From: Branchinecta lynchi
Taxonomy: Eukaryota > Arthropoda > Branchiopoda > Anostraca > Branchinectidae
Assembly (NCBI GenBank): GCA_023053575.1
Contig: JAKZAP010000015.1
Coordinates: 15,000,142 to 15,064,141 of the forward strand
Direction: 5' to 3'
Length of the DNA stretch: 64,000 nt
In this document: positions 44,098 through 55,009 of the stretch, piece after piece
Layout: every line of letters begins with the position of its first letter
How positions within the stretch are numbered: position 1 is the first letter of the stretch
Made by a program: the position numbers and the translations under genes
Notes under the pieces: generated by a model
Seen by the model: the letters and a program-made list of their open reading frames with translations, nothing else
The model's database searches: none
Told to the model about the DNA's origin: nothing

Positions 44098-44969
44098 AAC
44101 AAGACCAAAGTTCTCGATGGGATCCCAAAATTATAATATTTGATCCAGACTATTGGGTCTTGTCTCCGCTAGGTTAATTATCAGGGAAAACCAAGTTAAG
44201 ATGTACCTCTATAACCATATCTATTTTGACGATACTGACCCAAACTTCCTGTTTCACTTCTGCCAAATTTCCGGTTTCGCCCGAATTCCGAGCGAACTAC
44301 TATGTCCAGCAAAAAAGAAAATTCAGAATCGAGTCCAGCATAAAGAACATTTAATTTACTTTAAATAAAACTTTGACCTAAAAAGAAAATCCCGTTACAA
44401 ACGGATTCCCCACAACTGTATGTCCGGCTAAAAAAGGATTGTCATATACAGACTCAGCGTCTCTTCTTACCCCTAAATCAGTCTTCTAATCAACTTCAGA
44501 TAAAACTTTCGCTTTTAACATATTTTCCGGTTTTGGACGGATTCCAGGCGAACTAGTTGTCCAGCGAGAAAATGGTTTTCTCCATCATATTCAGCATGTC
44601 TTCTTACCCTTGAACCGAACATTTAAAACCAACTTTTTGTTTTATTCCGGGTTCCGGACGAACTAATTGTTCGGCGAGAAAATGGTTTTCACCATCGTGC
44701 TCATAGTGTCTTCTTACGCTATAATCGACTATCACATTAGCTGTTTAAAAATATTTTGTTTTCCCTTAATTTGAACCCCCTTCCCCACCCCTAAATGTAG
44801 GGCTACAGAGTCCATTTGCGAACTTGACCTTACCCTTGACCCGAATAATCCTCACACTAAGTTTCATGAAAATATATCATTCCCTTCGAGAGTTATCGTG
44901 CTTACAGACGGACTGAAGGACAACTTGTGCGATGTCATAGGTATCCCTCCACTTACGTTTTGGGATCCT
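44098..44969 (-). mobile_element. GGGATCCC-family element, copy 5 (minus)
   Basis: Read on the minus strand it starts at 44969 with the gggatccc/acgtaagtggaggg end. It passes the ctctcgaagggaatgatata block and about four core units, and ends at 44098 with ggtcttgtt. Its start directly abuts the end of copy 6. Confidence 0.85.
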
Positions 44970-45449
44970 AACAAGACCAAAAGTTTCGATGGGATCCCAA
45001 AAATTCAGTTTCTGATCCAGACATCTGGGTCTTGTCTTCGCCAGATCCAGTCTTCGCCCGACTCCTTGAACATTTTTACTTTTAAAATTCAGAAACAGAT
45101 TAAGGCCAATTAGCTAATCAACTGAGGAAACCAAGTTTAGATATGGATTCAGCATGTGTGTTTCCCCCCTAAGTCATATCTGTTTTGACGAATAGTTCCT
45201 GCCAACTTCTGCCATTTTCCCGGTCTCTGCCGAACTCCGGAACTACTTGTCCGGCGAAAAAAGAAAGCTAAAAAATTAACACAGGTTATCTTCTTTCCCC
45301 AATAAAACGGATTTGACTCAAGCTTATTGGATATTCTTGTCGTTTTGTATTTCAGTGTACTCTGTTCACCTATTCATTTATTTATTTCTTATGTTTTCCA
45401 TACTCCGTCTTTTTGGTCTCGGCCAGTTGATGGGTTATAAATAAATAAT

Positions 45450-45531
45450 AATAATAGTATTCTTTGCTATTACATATCAACACATCGTACGACTATCACA
45501 CACATACGCAGGCTACAAATTTTCCATCGGG
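45450..45531. mobile_element. CCCGATGA-end MITE, end fragment
   Basis: 'ctttgctattacatatcaac' through 'ggctacaaattttccatcgg' corresponds to the terminal 80 bases of the element in its reverse orientation; the rest is absent. Confidence 0.6.
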
Positions 45532-45900
45532 ATAGACCGCTTCTCAGACATGGATGGCTTGTAACCTTCTCACTCGGTTTCTCGGATTTGTCTACAAATA
45601 TTGCAATGGATTTCATTCACGGTGGCCGTGATTAACCGGTGCGGGGCTTTGTAACTGCCGCAGTTTGTGGGAAATGGGGTGCAGAAAAAAAAGTGTAGTC
45701 GAGATTCTTGGAAACCTAATTACTATGGAAGCATTTTCACAGAGCATGTAACATTCTTATTCGGTTTCTAACACTGGTCCGAAAATCATTCACAGAAGTG
45801 ATTGTACAGTGGCTCTAAATTAACAAGAGAAGAATCTTGGGCTTGTCGGTAAAATGTGGAACAAGGGATTTAGAAACTTTTTTGTGGCCAAGTTTCCACA

Positions 45901-45917
45901 GGGGGGGGGGGGGGGGG
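45901..45917. repeat. Poly-G run
   Basis: About 17 G in a row. Similar runs lie near 24134 (G), 18130, 22178, 23357, 58577 and 59015 (C). They are likely to vary in length or be misread. Confidence 0.8.
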
Positions 45918-46586
45918 ATTGCATATTTAAGGGCCGAGTGCACGTGTAAAGTAATATGTTGGCTATGCATACATAAATATAAATATATAAATGTAGGATG
46001 TCAATTCTGCCAAATTTATCCAGGTAAATGTAGGTTTGTCGGTTGCTTATTTACAACTTTCCCCACCTATGGGGTAAAAAGCGTACCAAATTTTGGCAGA
46101 ATTTCTTCTCCGATGAGAAACTAAGTTCAGATATGGATTCAGCATGTACTTTTGCCCTTACATCGAATCTTTAATCGACTTCAGGAAACAAATTATCAGT
46201 AAGCTAAAGTTCCGGTTTTGGCAGGATTCCGGGCTAACTATTCGTCTGGCCAGAAATCCAAGTTCAAAAAGGGATGCAGCATGTCGCCTTGCGTTTCTAC
46301 CGAATCTCCAATCAACTTTAGAAAAAAATATTCTTTCTTCCAAATTTTCCGGCTTTGGCCGGATTCCGAGCGAACCATGGTCCGGCGAGAAAAATAAGTT
46401 TCAGATGTGCATTCATCATATCTCTTACTGCTAAATCGACTATCTTATTAGTTTTTAAAAATACTTATTTCGTCCCTTAACTTGAATCGCCCTCTCCCAC
46501 CCCTGTCTCAATGTCGCAACCCAGACGGACGGACGGACAAACTTTGCGAAGTCATAGGTTTCTACACTTAAACGTTTTGGGATCTT

Positions 46587-46945
46587 AAAAAAACTGTCTT
46601 TTTTTCAGGAATGCTCAATTTGGTAAGCTTCTGATGACTGGGATTACTCCATTTGCCTTTTCCCCCTTTTTGACTCTTGTTTCTCTTCCACGTCAATTCA
46701 GGTGAGCAAGCAAATTTGGTAATTTTCTCATGCAAACCGGTTAAAGTTTGCGTACCGTAGATGCCGGGTGCCAACCTCCTGATACTCCGCCCTCGGCCTG
46801 GAGTGCGATGAGTGGTTGGGGGCAAATCATCCGATGCTTCCCATGTTTTCCCCTTAGATTTCTCTAGGTACCCATTTGAAGCTGGGTGGATGTTTGGCTT
46901 GTCTTACGGGGAAACGCCACTAACCCTCACCAACCAAACGGTAGG
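46587..46945. other. Spacer, nothing recognised
   Basis: No feature was seen. Confidence 0.4.
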
Positions 46946-47020
46946 CACCACCGAGACTTGAACAAGCGAACCTACGCTTGGTATACTCCAGTGCGCCAAC
47001 CCATTCGGCCACGGAGTTCA
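46946..47020 (-). mobile_element. tRNA-derived SINE head (minus strand)
   Basis: The minus strand reads ctccgtggccgaatgggttg then gcgcactgg (A box TGGCCGAATGG), with cttgttcaagtctcgg (B box) about 35 bases later. A and B boxes are intact but the stems are not, and no intact anticodon arm can be assigned. It is best read as a tRNA-derived SINE or pseudogene. Confidence 0.5.
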
Positions 47021-48506
47021 GGTGTGAGGGTCACTCCTAAAAGCATAATTTCAGACATGACCAGGTCATCTTCAACGTCATGATAAAATTCTTGCCGGCC
47101 CTTAAAGGACACCTGAACAATGAAACCATACTTGAACACACCATGGAGAATGCATTTACGGACATGGCCACGGAGAGCATTCTTCTCCTGAGCGTGACGT
47201 TTTCAGAATAGGGATGTTCGTTTCTTGAGGTTTGCACATGCAGACTCCAAGACAAAAAGCGCAATTCATTCAAATCTTGTACAGCGCTGGCCAGATCGTA
47301 TTGGAATTTCTTTTAGATATACGTTTGGGCTTACTGGTTAAAAAATATTCCAGAAGAAGGGTTGATTGGAGACATTTGTTCATTTCTAAAATTGTTCGGT
47401 ACTGAAATAGGGACAGATGCAAAATGGAGCAAAAATCATAGCTTGGAACACTATTTCGTATTTGGATTGGGTTTTCTGCAGGCAATGTTAACGGAAGTCA
47501 TACAGATAGGGATGATACTTGGAACTCTTCATTCAGGTGTCCTTTAAGGAAAGAAATAGTAACGATTATCGACTTATTGACACGCGACCATATTAGACAC
47601 GTGCTTCGACTGCTCCTGAGGAAAGGAAGGTTAAAGGAATCAGAAGTTTTCCGGTCGAACGGATCCCTCGTAGCATTTTTGGTATAGACAGATAGTACTT
47701 GGAGATGTATCAACAAAAGCCGACAAGGACACTGTCAATCAAAGGCAAATCCCAAAGGGGGGAGGGAATGATATAGCGGATTCATGGTGGTTAGAATTTC
47801 GGCCACAATCAGGATTTTTTTTGTCTTAAAAGTGGCCGCTAATGGTAAATTGTTTGCTTAATTTATGTGTTTTTATGAAATTAAAAAAATGTCTATGTCT
47901 ATGTCAAATCATAAATTTTGGGCATAATGATCCAACGTCTGGGCATGCCCCGAATTCTGAGAACCGCATCCCATAAGTTGCGGAATCATGCCCGGACGTT
48001 GGAACAAGGGCAAAGAACCCCCCAAATAATCTGTTTGACAAACAAATTTTCATTCCAGATTTTGATTTCTTTTTCTAGGGGTATTGTGCCTTTGCTCAAG
48101 AGCATGGTGCCCTATCGTATGAGCACCAATCCCAAAAATGTAGGATTTGTGTATGACTGGGCTATTTACACGAACAAACAAAATCATAACTTTTACAGTG
48201 CAAGCAAACGTGTAATATTTACGGCCATCTTAACGTCATTTAATATCCCTTTTTGGTCAACTTTTTTCTCCTATAGTAGTAGAGATTGCAGCCTAAAAAA
48301 AATGGAAATTCTGATAATTCTTATTTGTGTCACTGTACTGCAGAATTCCTTTGAGAGCAAGGTCCATCCCATTTAGAAAAGTACCCCCTTAACAGAGAGC
48401 TCCGGAAACCTGCCAAGAAGACGGACAAGATCTTCCTCTTCAACCATGACAGAGAGGACGTCCACCTGGGAGAACCTTACTTCTGTCCATAAACCTTTTT
48501 TTACTT
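47021..48506. other. Unassigned sequence
   Basis: It holds a 152-codon frame on the + strand (47918-48376) without recognisable domain or codon signal. 'ccttaaaggacacctgaa' near 47100 and 'aggtgtcctttaagga' near 47535 are inverse of each other. If these are the ends of an element of about 450 bp, the middle does not show a family. Confidence 0.3.
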
Positions 48507-48883
48507 TTGGGATCCCAAACCTTAAGTACGGTAACGGGATACTTATGACTTCGTGAAAGTAGTCCGTAGGCGATGTCCGTGTGTCTGTCAGCATGATAAC
48601 TCTCGAAGGGGTAGGGATATTTTGTCTAATCTTGGTATGTGGATCAATTGATTGATTGGTCAGTTGATGAATGCATCGTCACCTGGCTGAAATTCAATTT
48701 AGTGTACAAAGTGTCTCGAGAAATTAACAGAGGCGAAAGCCTTCTTGCTGCAATTATATTATTATTAATTGGGTAAAAAAACAATCAAACTGCAAAGGAC
48801 AAAAAATCTACAAGACTTGATTGTATGGATGAAGAACCAATATACCTTCACTTTTGGGATTCGTTGAAACCTCTGGTCTTGTT
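48507..48883 (+). mobile_element. GGGATCCC-family element, copy 7 (core deleted)
   Basis: It has the 5' end (ttttgggatcccaaacctta), the 'ataactctcgaaggggta' block and the 3' end (ttgggattcgttgaaacctc then tggtcttgtt). No core repeats lie in between, only about 200 bases of unrelated sequence. It shows that the two ends travel together without the cores, or that the cores were lost by deletion. Confidence 0.75.
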
Positions 48884-49145
48884 ATTGGTAGACCACTGCC
48901 GTGCAGCACGGAACTTCAAAACACTAGCTGCGTTCGTTGCACTCCGGGCCGTCTCTGGTGTGTTGTCACCAGTGCCCGGTTCACCGGTGAGTTGATGAAA
49001 ACTGGCTAACTCCTCGCTGAAGCTGGGCTCCCGAGCAGGTTCTGATTAGTCTACACCGGTGAGGTAAAACCGGACGCTGGTTAGTTAAAAAACGGGTTAT
49101 AAGACTGGTGAGTAGTCACCGGTGGATTCAAGAACGGCTTATAAG
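48884..49145. repeat. ACCGGTGA-rich stretch
   Basis: 'caccggtgag' and 'tcaccggt' occur five to six times in both orientations. Possibly an eroded inverted-repeat element. Confidence 0.4.
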
Positions 49146-50133
49146 AACAAGACCTAAGGTTTCGATGAGATCCCAAAAATCTAGTATTTAACCCAGAGAA
49201 CTGGGTCTTGTCTTCGCCAGATCCAGTCTTCGCCAGGCTAATCATTAGAGAAAATCAAGTTCAGATATACCTGTATAAGCCATATCTATTTTGACGAGTC
49301 TGATCGAAACTTCCTGCTTTACTTCTGCCAAATTTCCGGTTTCGGCCGAATTCCGAGCAAACTACTTGTCAAGCAAGAAATAAAACTCAGAATCGAATTC
49401 AGTGTACGGTATCTCCTTATTAGTAAAGCACAAGCACAATCAATTTCAAATAAAACTTTAGCTTCTAAACAATAACGGTTACAACCGGATTCTGGATGAA
49501 TAATATGTCCGGATAAAAATGATTGTCATATTGTTCTTGGTCATATAAAGTCTCAGCGTCTCTTCTTACCCCTAAATCTGTCATCTAATCAACTTCAAAT
49601 AAAACTTATTACTTTAAAAAAAAATCTGGTTTTGGCCGGATTCCGGGCAAATTAGTTGTCCGGGAAGAAAATTCTTTTCTCATAAGTGTTCAGCATGTCT
49701 GCTTACCTCTAAATCGAACTTCAAACTTCAAATCAAACTATTACTTTTAACCAACTTTCCGGTTATAGCCGGATTCCGGAGAAACTACTCGTGTTCAGCA
49801 TGTCTTCTTACCCCTAAATTGAAGATTTAGTCAACCAACTTTCCTGTTTTTGCAGGATTCCGGACGAACTACTTGTCGGATGAGAAAAGGTTTTGCATAT
49901 TCGTGGTCAGCATGTCTTCTTACCCCATAATCGACTATCACATTAGCTGTTTAAAAATATTTGTTTTGCCCCTTAATTTGAACCCCCTACCCCACCCCTA
50001 AATTTAGGGCTACAGAGCCCATCTACGAACTTGACCTTACCTTTGACCCTAAGAGTCCTCACACCAAGTTTCATCAAAATATCTCATTCCCTTCGAGAGT
50101 TATTGTGCTAACAGACGGACAGACTGACAAATT
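49146..50133 (-). mobile_element. GGGATCCC-family element, copy 8 (minus), main part
   Basis: The end aacaagacctaaggtttcga lies at 49146. It is followed by the 'gatatacctgtataagccat' block and five to six core units, then the 'tctcattcccttcgagagtt' block. It is cut at about 50133 by a LINE and resumes at 50681-50727 with gatgtcataggtatcccccc and the gggatccc end. Confidence 0.88.
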
Positions 50134-50680
50134 CCTTATGGCCATCAGTTTCCCTTTGCCGAGCTCATATGATGAAGTCTGTTCGGTCGAGAGTTTCAGC
50201 GAGCTTCGGTAGTGTTATTTCTGTTCGAGATTATTTAACCAGGAGATCGTCTGCACGCGTCTTCAATACGGTTGCTCTGCCTCAAGTCCTTTTATTTTCT
50301 AGTTGGCTTCCTTATTTTTCTAATTCTAATATTGCGCATATTAAAACTACTTTTTTTAATTTAGGTAAATTTTTGTGTAGACTTTCAAAATTCCATTCTA
50401 CTTCGTCTGCTATAAATTTGTACCATTTGAAAGATCCACTTTAAATTATGCGAAAAAAGCAACAAAAATTTCTGTCGAAAATGTCTTCTCTTACTCACAA
50501 CCTATATTTAGCGGTTAAAGAGTTAGTATATTTTTACGCGTGTGTAATATTATTTTCTTGTATTTTTAGTATGTTTTGGACAGATTGTTTTTTAGTAGTA
50601 TTACATGTTGGGCCAATTTGTATATATTTACTTCACTTTATACTCTCCGATCTTGGTGGTCAATAAAATATTTGAATTTG
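50134..50680 (+). pseudogene. LINE Y, 5'-truncated ORF2 C-terminus with 3' UTR, inside a GGGATCCC element
   Basis: From 50169 the frame reads KSVRSRVSASFGSVISVRDYL, then ARVFNTVALPQVLLFSSWLP, then IKTTFFNLGKFLCRLSKF. The pattern (vf.t.vlPqvLf.s.w.P followed by ..r.tyFkf.kfLlrlp) is the C-terminal region of non-LTR ORF2. A stop at 50442 is followed by a further frame (KKQQKFLSKMSSLTHNLYLA). The 3' end is caataaaatatttgaatttg then aa. The precise 5' junction is uncertain by about 30 bases. Confidence 0.65.
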
Positions 50681-50727
50681 AACTTTTACGATGTCATAGG
50701 TATCCCCCCACTTACGTTTGGGATCCC
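50681..50727 (-). mobile_element. GGGATCCC-family element, copy 8, remaining end
   Basis: On the minus strand: gggatcccaaacgtaagtgg followed by ggggatacctatgacatcg, the standard 5' end, separated from the rest by LINE Y. Confidence 0.85.
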
Positions 50728-50868
50728 AAAAACCGGAGACCACCGGTGAGAACTCCCATGACAAAGAACGCAGCTACTGCTCATGCAGTTCAGACGCTAC
50801 ACCTAGGATCTTTCTGAGCCGTCAGTGGGGCGTTGATGATGGATCTTCATTCATCACAAAGCCGTGAG

Positions 50869-51140
50869 CAGAGCAAAATAATTCTAGAGAGTACCGTGCA
50901 AACTTTGAAAAAGTGACACACAATCAAATCGCAGCAACACTAGCTCCACTAGCGGATACGAACATCCCTACCGAAACTCAACCAATCTCAGAGCCGAATT
51001 ATTTTACTCTGACCAATCGTTAACGAGCGATGGCTAGAATCTGCGTCCGCCACTGCACGCGAACAAAGCGACGGAGGCCCATTTTTGATGCATGGGAAGG
51101 ATAGGTCTTCGTGTTACTCTCTAGAGTTATTTTGCTCTGG
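50869..51140. mobile_element. CCAGAGCAAAATA-end MITE, copy 2
   Basis: Left cagagcaaaataattctaga and right tctagagttattttgctctg are inverted repeats. Internal 'tcgcagcaacactagctcca' is shared with the copy at 56767-57089. Confidence 0.85.
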
Positions 51141-51249
51141 CTGTGAGGCAGCAGTGATGTCTTCCGATTGTAGACCGAGGGAAATGTAGTCCACGTTCAG
51201 GTTCCAGTAGTACTGTTTCCACAGCGCATGACTGGGGCAGGCTCGACTT

Positions 51250-51546
51250 CCCGATGAAAAATTTATCTCGAATAGTAGTATGAAATTGTACGAAATAGTA
51301 GAAAGGAGTACTAACTGATGCTACTATACATGCTTCTACTTCAAGGCTACCGTGTTACTCCATTATACTGCATGCTACTATTAGCAAGACTGGATGCTCC
51401 TAGAGCAAGACAGGATGCTGCTGGATGCTATTACTTAAGATTGGCCCAGTCTGAGGCACATTAAATGATAGTACTCTTTACTATTACATATCACTAGATG
51501 CAACTTTTGCATGTACAACTACGCATGCTAAATTTTTTTCATCGGG
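51250..51546. mobile_element. CCCGATGA-end MITE, copy 3 (inverted relative to copies 1 and 2)
   Basis: cccgatgaaaaatttatctc at the left and aatttttttcatcggg at the right. The inside reads as the inverse of copy 1, with 'gcatgcttctacttcaaggc' and 'cagtctgaggcacattaaat'. Confidence 0.85.
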
Positions 51547-51574
51547 TTCGTCTTCCTTCCGGCTGTCACTGATA

Positions 51575-51930
51575 CACTTAAAAAAAAAAAAAAAAAACAA
51601 CATGATTTTTGTTGGTTTTGTCTTGATGAGCTAGTTATCCCTTTAAGAAATATACGGAACCAATAAACCATAAAAAGACATGTAACTAAAACCAGAAGAA
51701 CGATGCCTGGAATTTAAAGTAAAAAAACAAATATTAAAATTTGTAAATCTGTGATTCTTTTACAGTTCTGAATCTGTTTACAATTTGTGACTGTCGCCTG
51801 AGATTTTCCGTCTAGGAAATGGCAGAAGCTTTCACCCAGAGGCTGGCCAATTCCTATCGTCACCACATCATCTTAGAGTAATAACTAGCTGATCAAGAGA
51901 AAACCCCAAAAATTACGGTTTTCTATTTCT
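51575..51930. mobile_element. MITE J, copy 1
   Basis: Left tcttgatgagctagttatcc and right taactagctgatcaagagaa are inverted. The interior ('aaatctgt.attcttttacag', 'agaagctttcacccag') is shared with 60037-60445. A run of about 16 A lies at the left edge. Confidence 0.65.
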
Positions 51931-52519
51931 TTTGCAAGGAATGTCAGCTTGGCTTCAAACCTTATATTTGATACACTTTCGAACGTCTTAAGCATGATTA
52001 GTACATGTCCCAAATATATCCATCTTGTTTGTTACTGTCGCTGATCGATTTTGTGCCAAATCCATGTTCGTCTCCAAATCCATCATCATTGTGCCAAATC
52101 CATCTCATCCGATATACGAACAGCGTTAGTGTGGTTAGAACCAAGAAATTACACATCCACAATAACCAAACAAGTATTGATCTATACTAATTTGAAATCA
52201 TCCTGCTTCAGGAAAGTTGACGATGAAGTTTTTAGGCAGTTCAAAAGCTTTTAGTGTAAACAAACCACATAGAAATCCAAAGATTATCTTGTAAGAAAGG
52301 TTTCAATTCCAGTACTGAATTTCTTGCCAGCCTATCCGACCCTTTAAACCTCTTTTCAGTTATCAAGGTAACAACAAGTGCAATGAACCCCCTTCGTCAC
52401 AAATTCATTAGGAATCAATTTTATTAATAATGATCGGTTACTTAACAAAATCGCCCAGTTTCCAACTTTTCATGAAGGAGTAAAGTACGTCGCTTGGTCA
52501 TATTTGTTGCTCTTACACC
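51931..52519. other. Nothing recognised
   Basis: A few 'ccaaatccat' repeats near 52015-52105. No other feature was seen. Confidence 0.4.
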
Positions 52520-52925
52520 AAAATTAAAATACAGATATATCCACAAGTTGACTTTGAGACCTGTCAGGCACGAACCTAACTCATGGGAATTTGGACCCAG
52601 GTGCCCATGAGGGGGAGGGTGTGGGGAGGGGAGCCGGATCCACAAAATGCATAACTAGACCTGTATGTACCCAAGTATACCAACTTAGGATTTGATTCCA
52701 GCGAAAGGTCAAAAACTTAAATCATGGGCAATTTGGGCCCAGTTGCCCATGAGCGGGAGGGTGTGGGGAGGGGAGCCGGATCCACAAAATGCATAACTAG
52801 ACCTGTATGTCCCCAAGTATACCAACTTTTATTTGATTCCAGCGAAAGGTCAAAAACTTAACTCATGGACAATTTGGGCCTACTTGCCCATGAACATGAG
52901 GGGGGTTCAACTCCAAATATATGTT
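52520..52925. repeat. Minisatellite, 170-bp units, about 2.3 copies
   Basis: 'gcccatgagcgggagggtgt', 'ggggagccggatccacaaaa' and 'gcataactagacctgtatgt' repeat with an offset of about 170 and near identity. The unit is a relative of the block at 32550-33620 ('gggcccagttgcccatgagc'). Confidence 0.85.
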
Positions 52926-53134
52926 CCCAACCGCAATATCTTAACGTACAAGGAATCTTGAAAACTTACCATATGATGAAAGGTTTGGTTTTAAAAAGCT
53001 ACATGTTACCTAACAGTTATATTTCCGCTCTTTAATTTGATTTGTGATCTTTAAGATTGTTTAAAAGATTAGAAAAAGGCTGTTTTTTGTAATATACCTA
53101 TGTAGACTTCCTTATCCTTATCCTAACATTATTA

Positions 53135-53485
53135 TTTAAAGTTTACCGAAAAGGGCTGGGATAGGACAATCAAGCTACCCATCACTAAAATTGGCTTGAA
53201 GAGCCGCTGAAAATATGTTACTTCGTTCTTCCGCTATTCACGAATAATCGATTTTGAGATAGCGGAATTTCCTTGTGATTTGTGACACCTATATGCGCTT
53301 GTATTTTTGTTATATGCCTTACGAGAAAGATTTGTAAAAAAACAGTTGTTCAGGCACCAAACAATCTTCACGAATCTCGCCACTGTCCACTGAAAAGCCG
53401 CGTTTCTGTTGAGATTATTAAAATTTACTGCGTCATAGTAGAATTTTCATTGTGGGGACGGCCGCAGATATTCTGAACGTCATAA
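53135..53485. repeat. Dispersed repeat K, filled-site copy, left part
   Basis: Aligns with 14865-15190 up to gcagatattctgaacgtcat, then breaks where LINE X begins; the alignment resumes at 54222. Confidence 0.75.
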
Positions 53486-54221
53486 GCTGTCGTCGGAAGT
53501 TCTCAAAATCGGCCTTGAAGTTAAACTCTCAAAATGTAAGTACCTGCATTTCAACCCTTCGTCAAATGGTTTGACTGCATCCAAAGCTTCTATCTCTCTT
53601 GGATTGTTCGTCGTCAAATCAAAAGAATCTCTACGATGGCTTGGTATATCATTCAAATCTTCGTTGTCAAAATTTTGCTTTTTGGTTGTTCAAGAAGCTT
53701 TTAGACCAATCTGCACCGCCTATGGGTGCATCGTCCCCAATCGGTGGCGCTATCATGGTAAAGCTTTCGGAAAATTGTACAGCACCTTCTGCGCTCCTTC
53801 TATACTCTTTCGTGCTGGTGTCACTCATTTTGTCCGAAAGGAGGATATTAAAAATATGAGATCATGTTATTTTAAATATGCAAAGCACCTGCTCCACTTG
53901 TCGAAATTATGCCATAACCATGCATTGACGGAGAAGTCCAAAGTTACAAAATGCAAGTATTACCCTTTTCAATCAATCAATCAATTACGTTTAATCCGAA
54001 TAGCTAAAAGCTAGAAAAGGAATTTGATATTTGTTCGTCGCTATCCAAAATCATTGGCAACAGAGCCCAACCAGCACACGACGTTCTCCACTGCTTCCTG
54101 GCCGAAGATTGCCAGGTGTATTCCTGGTGTATTTTTCTGTGTTTTTAAGTGTTTTATTTATTTTCTTCATTCACTCCGCTTTTCCAAAATAGAGGGTTAC
54201 AAATAAATTACTTACTAGCTT
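53486..54221 (+). pseudogene. LINE X, 5'-truncated reverse transcriptase C-terminus with complete 3' end
   Basis: The frame reads LSSEVLKIGLEVKLSKCKYL, then LHFNPSSNGLT, SLRWLGISFKSSLSK and CTAYGCIVPNRWRYHGKAFG. These are the landmarks of the palm/thumb end of non-LTR reverse transcriptases: the K-C-x-x-L strand, the L-G block and the segment leading to 'kLY.tfc.PslLF'. CYFKYAKHLLHL follows. The frame is open to 54014. The catalytic YxDD box lies before the truncation point and is absent. The 3' UTR (ccactgcttcctggccgaag, ttttctgtgttttt) ends in aaataaattacttactagc. The 3' end is shared with 9552-9697 and 42085-43230. It sits inside repeat K. Confidence 0.85.
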
Positions 54222-54340
54222 AAGTAGAGTACATAGTGGAGAATACAAAAATCCCTTTGCAGAATCCAAACAATTCAGTATGTTCAACTCAATGATACAA
54301 AAGTAAGTTGGTTTTTCAGTAAACTTTTTGTCTGGTACTT
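54222..54340. repeat. Dispersed repeat K, filled-site copy, right part
   Basis: 'agtagagtacatagtggaga', 'atccctttgcagaatccaaa' and 'aagtaagttggtttttc' align with 15186-15290 of the empty copy. Confidence 0.75.
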
Positions 54341-55009
54341 ACTGTTATTTCCGTTTGAGTAAAGTTTTATCGGCATAAAAAAACTAGAGATATGAAACTC
54401 TACAGTGGCGCCGACATTTTTGCTTCGATGGTGCTTAGCTCAGAAAAACTCATAGTCTATTGATCTCTGCAGGCCAAGAACAATCACAGGAAGCTTCTAG
54501 AAGCACGAGATTACTCGATATGTCTGACCTCTAATGCCCAGTCTAAAAAATTATCTCTCTGACTTATCGACGAGGCTTAAAGGTAAGTAAGACAAAAGCT
54601 TCAGTTCCTTGACAAAGACAGTTAGATACGGAAATATTGAGATATACTGTGAGGTTTCAGCGAAGTCGACTCACATCCGTCAAATTACCGCACGGTTAGT
54701 GCAACACCGTATTTCGACGGACGAATAGAAAATGATTGAGGCAACAACAGAAAAAATGGAAAATATCCTGAGTAGAGCACAACGCTTTAACACGCTAGAT
54801 GTGTATGTAATAATGGAACTTATTATACAAGATACGTTCTGTTTTTGTCACGGTAAACTACTTTCTATATGATAAATGTCTAACTATCACGTGACATGGG
54901 GATTTGAACTGTTTAGTTTATTTTTGCCTCGAGACTACTGTTACTAATACTGTCCCTGTAGCCCGTTACTAACTGGTGATTGTAATGGTTTGCAAACTAT
55001 GCTGACAAG
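54341..55009. other. Nothing recognised
   Basis: No feature was seen. Confidence 0.4.

Larger units (their letters stand above)
44970..46586 (-). mobile_element. GGGATCCC-family element, copy 6 (minus), interrupted
   Basis: The end aacaagaccaaaagtttcga lies at 44970. The start lies near 46580 (cctatgac and cgttttgggatc-type sequence on the minus strand, eroded). Core units are recognisable at 46090-46440 but diverged. Between about 45320 and 45985 the element holds foreign sequence: a CCCGATGA MITE end, the 200-bp repeat of 45590-45845 and a run of about 17 G. Its divergence suggests it is the oldest copy. Confidence 0.65.

Noticed and set aside
47918..48376. 152-codon frame
   Set aside because: No similarity or domain recognised; low-complexity composition compatible with chance in AT-rich DNA.
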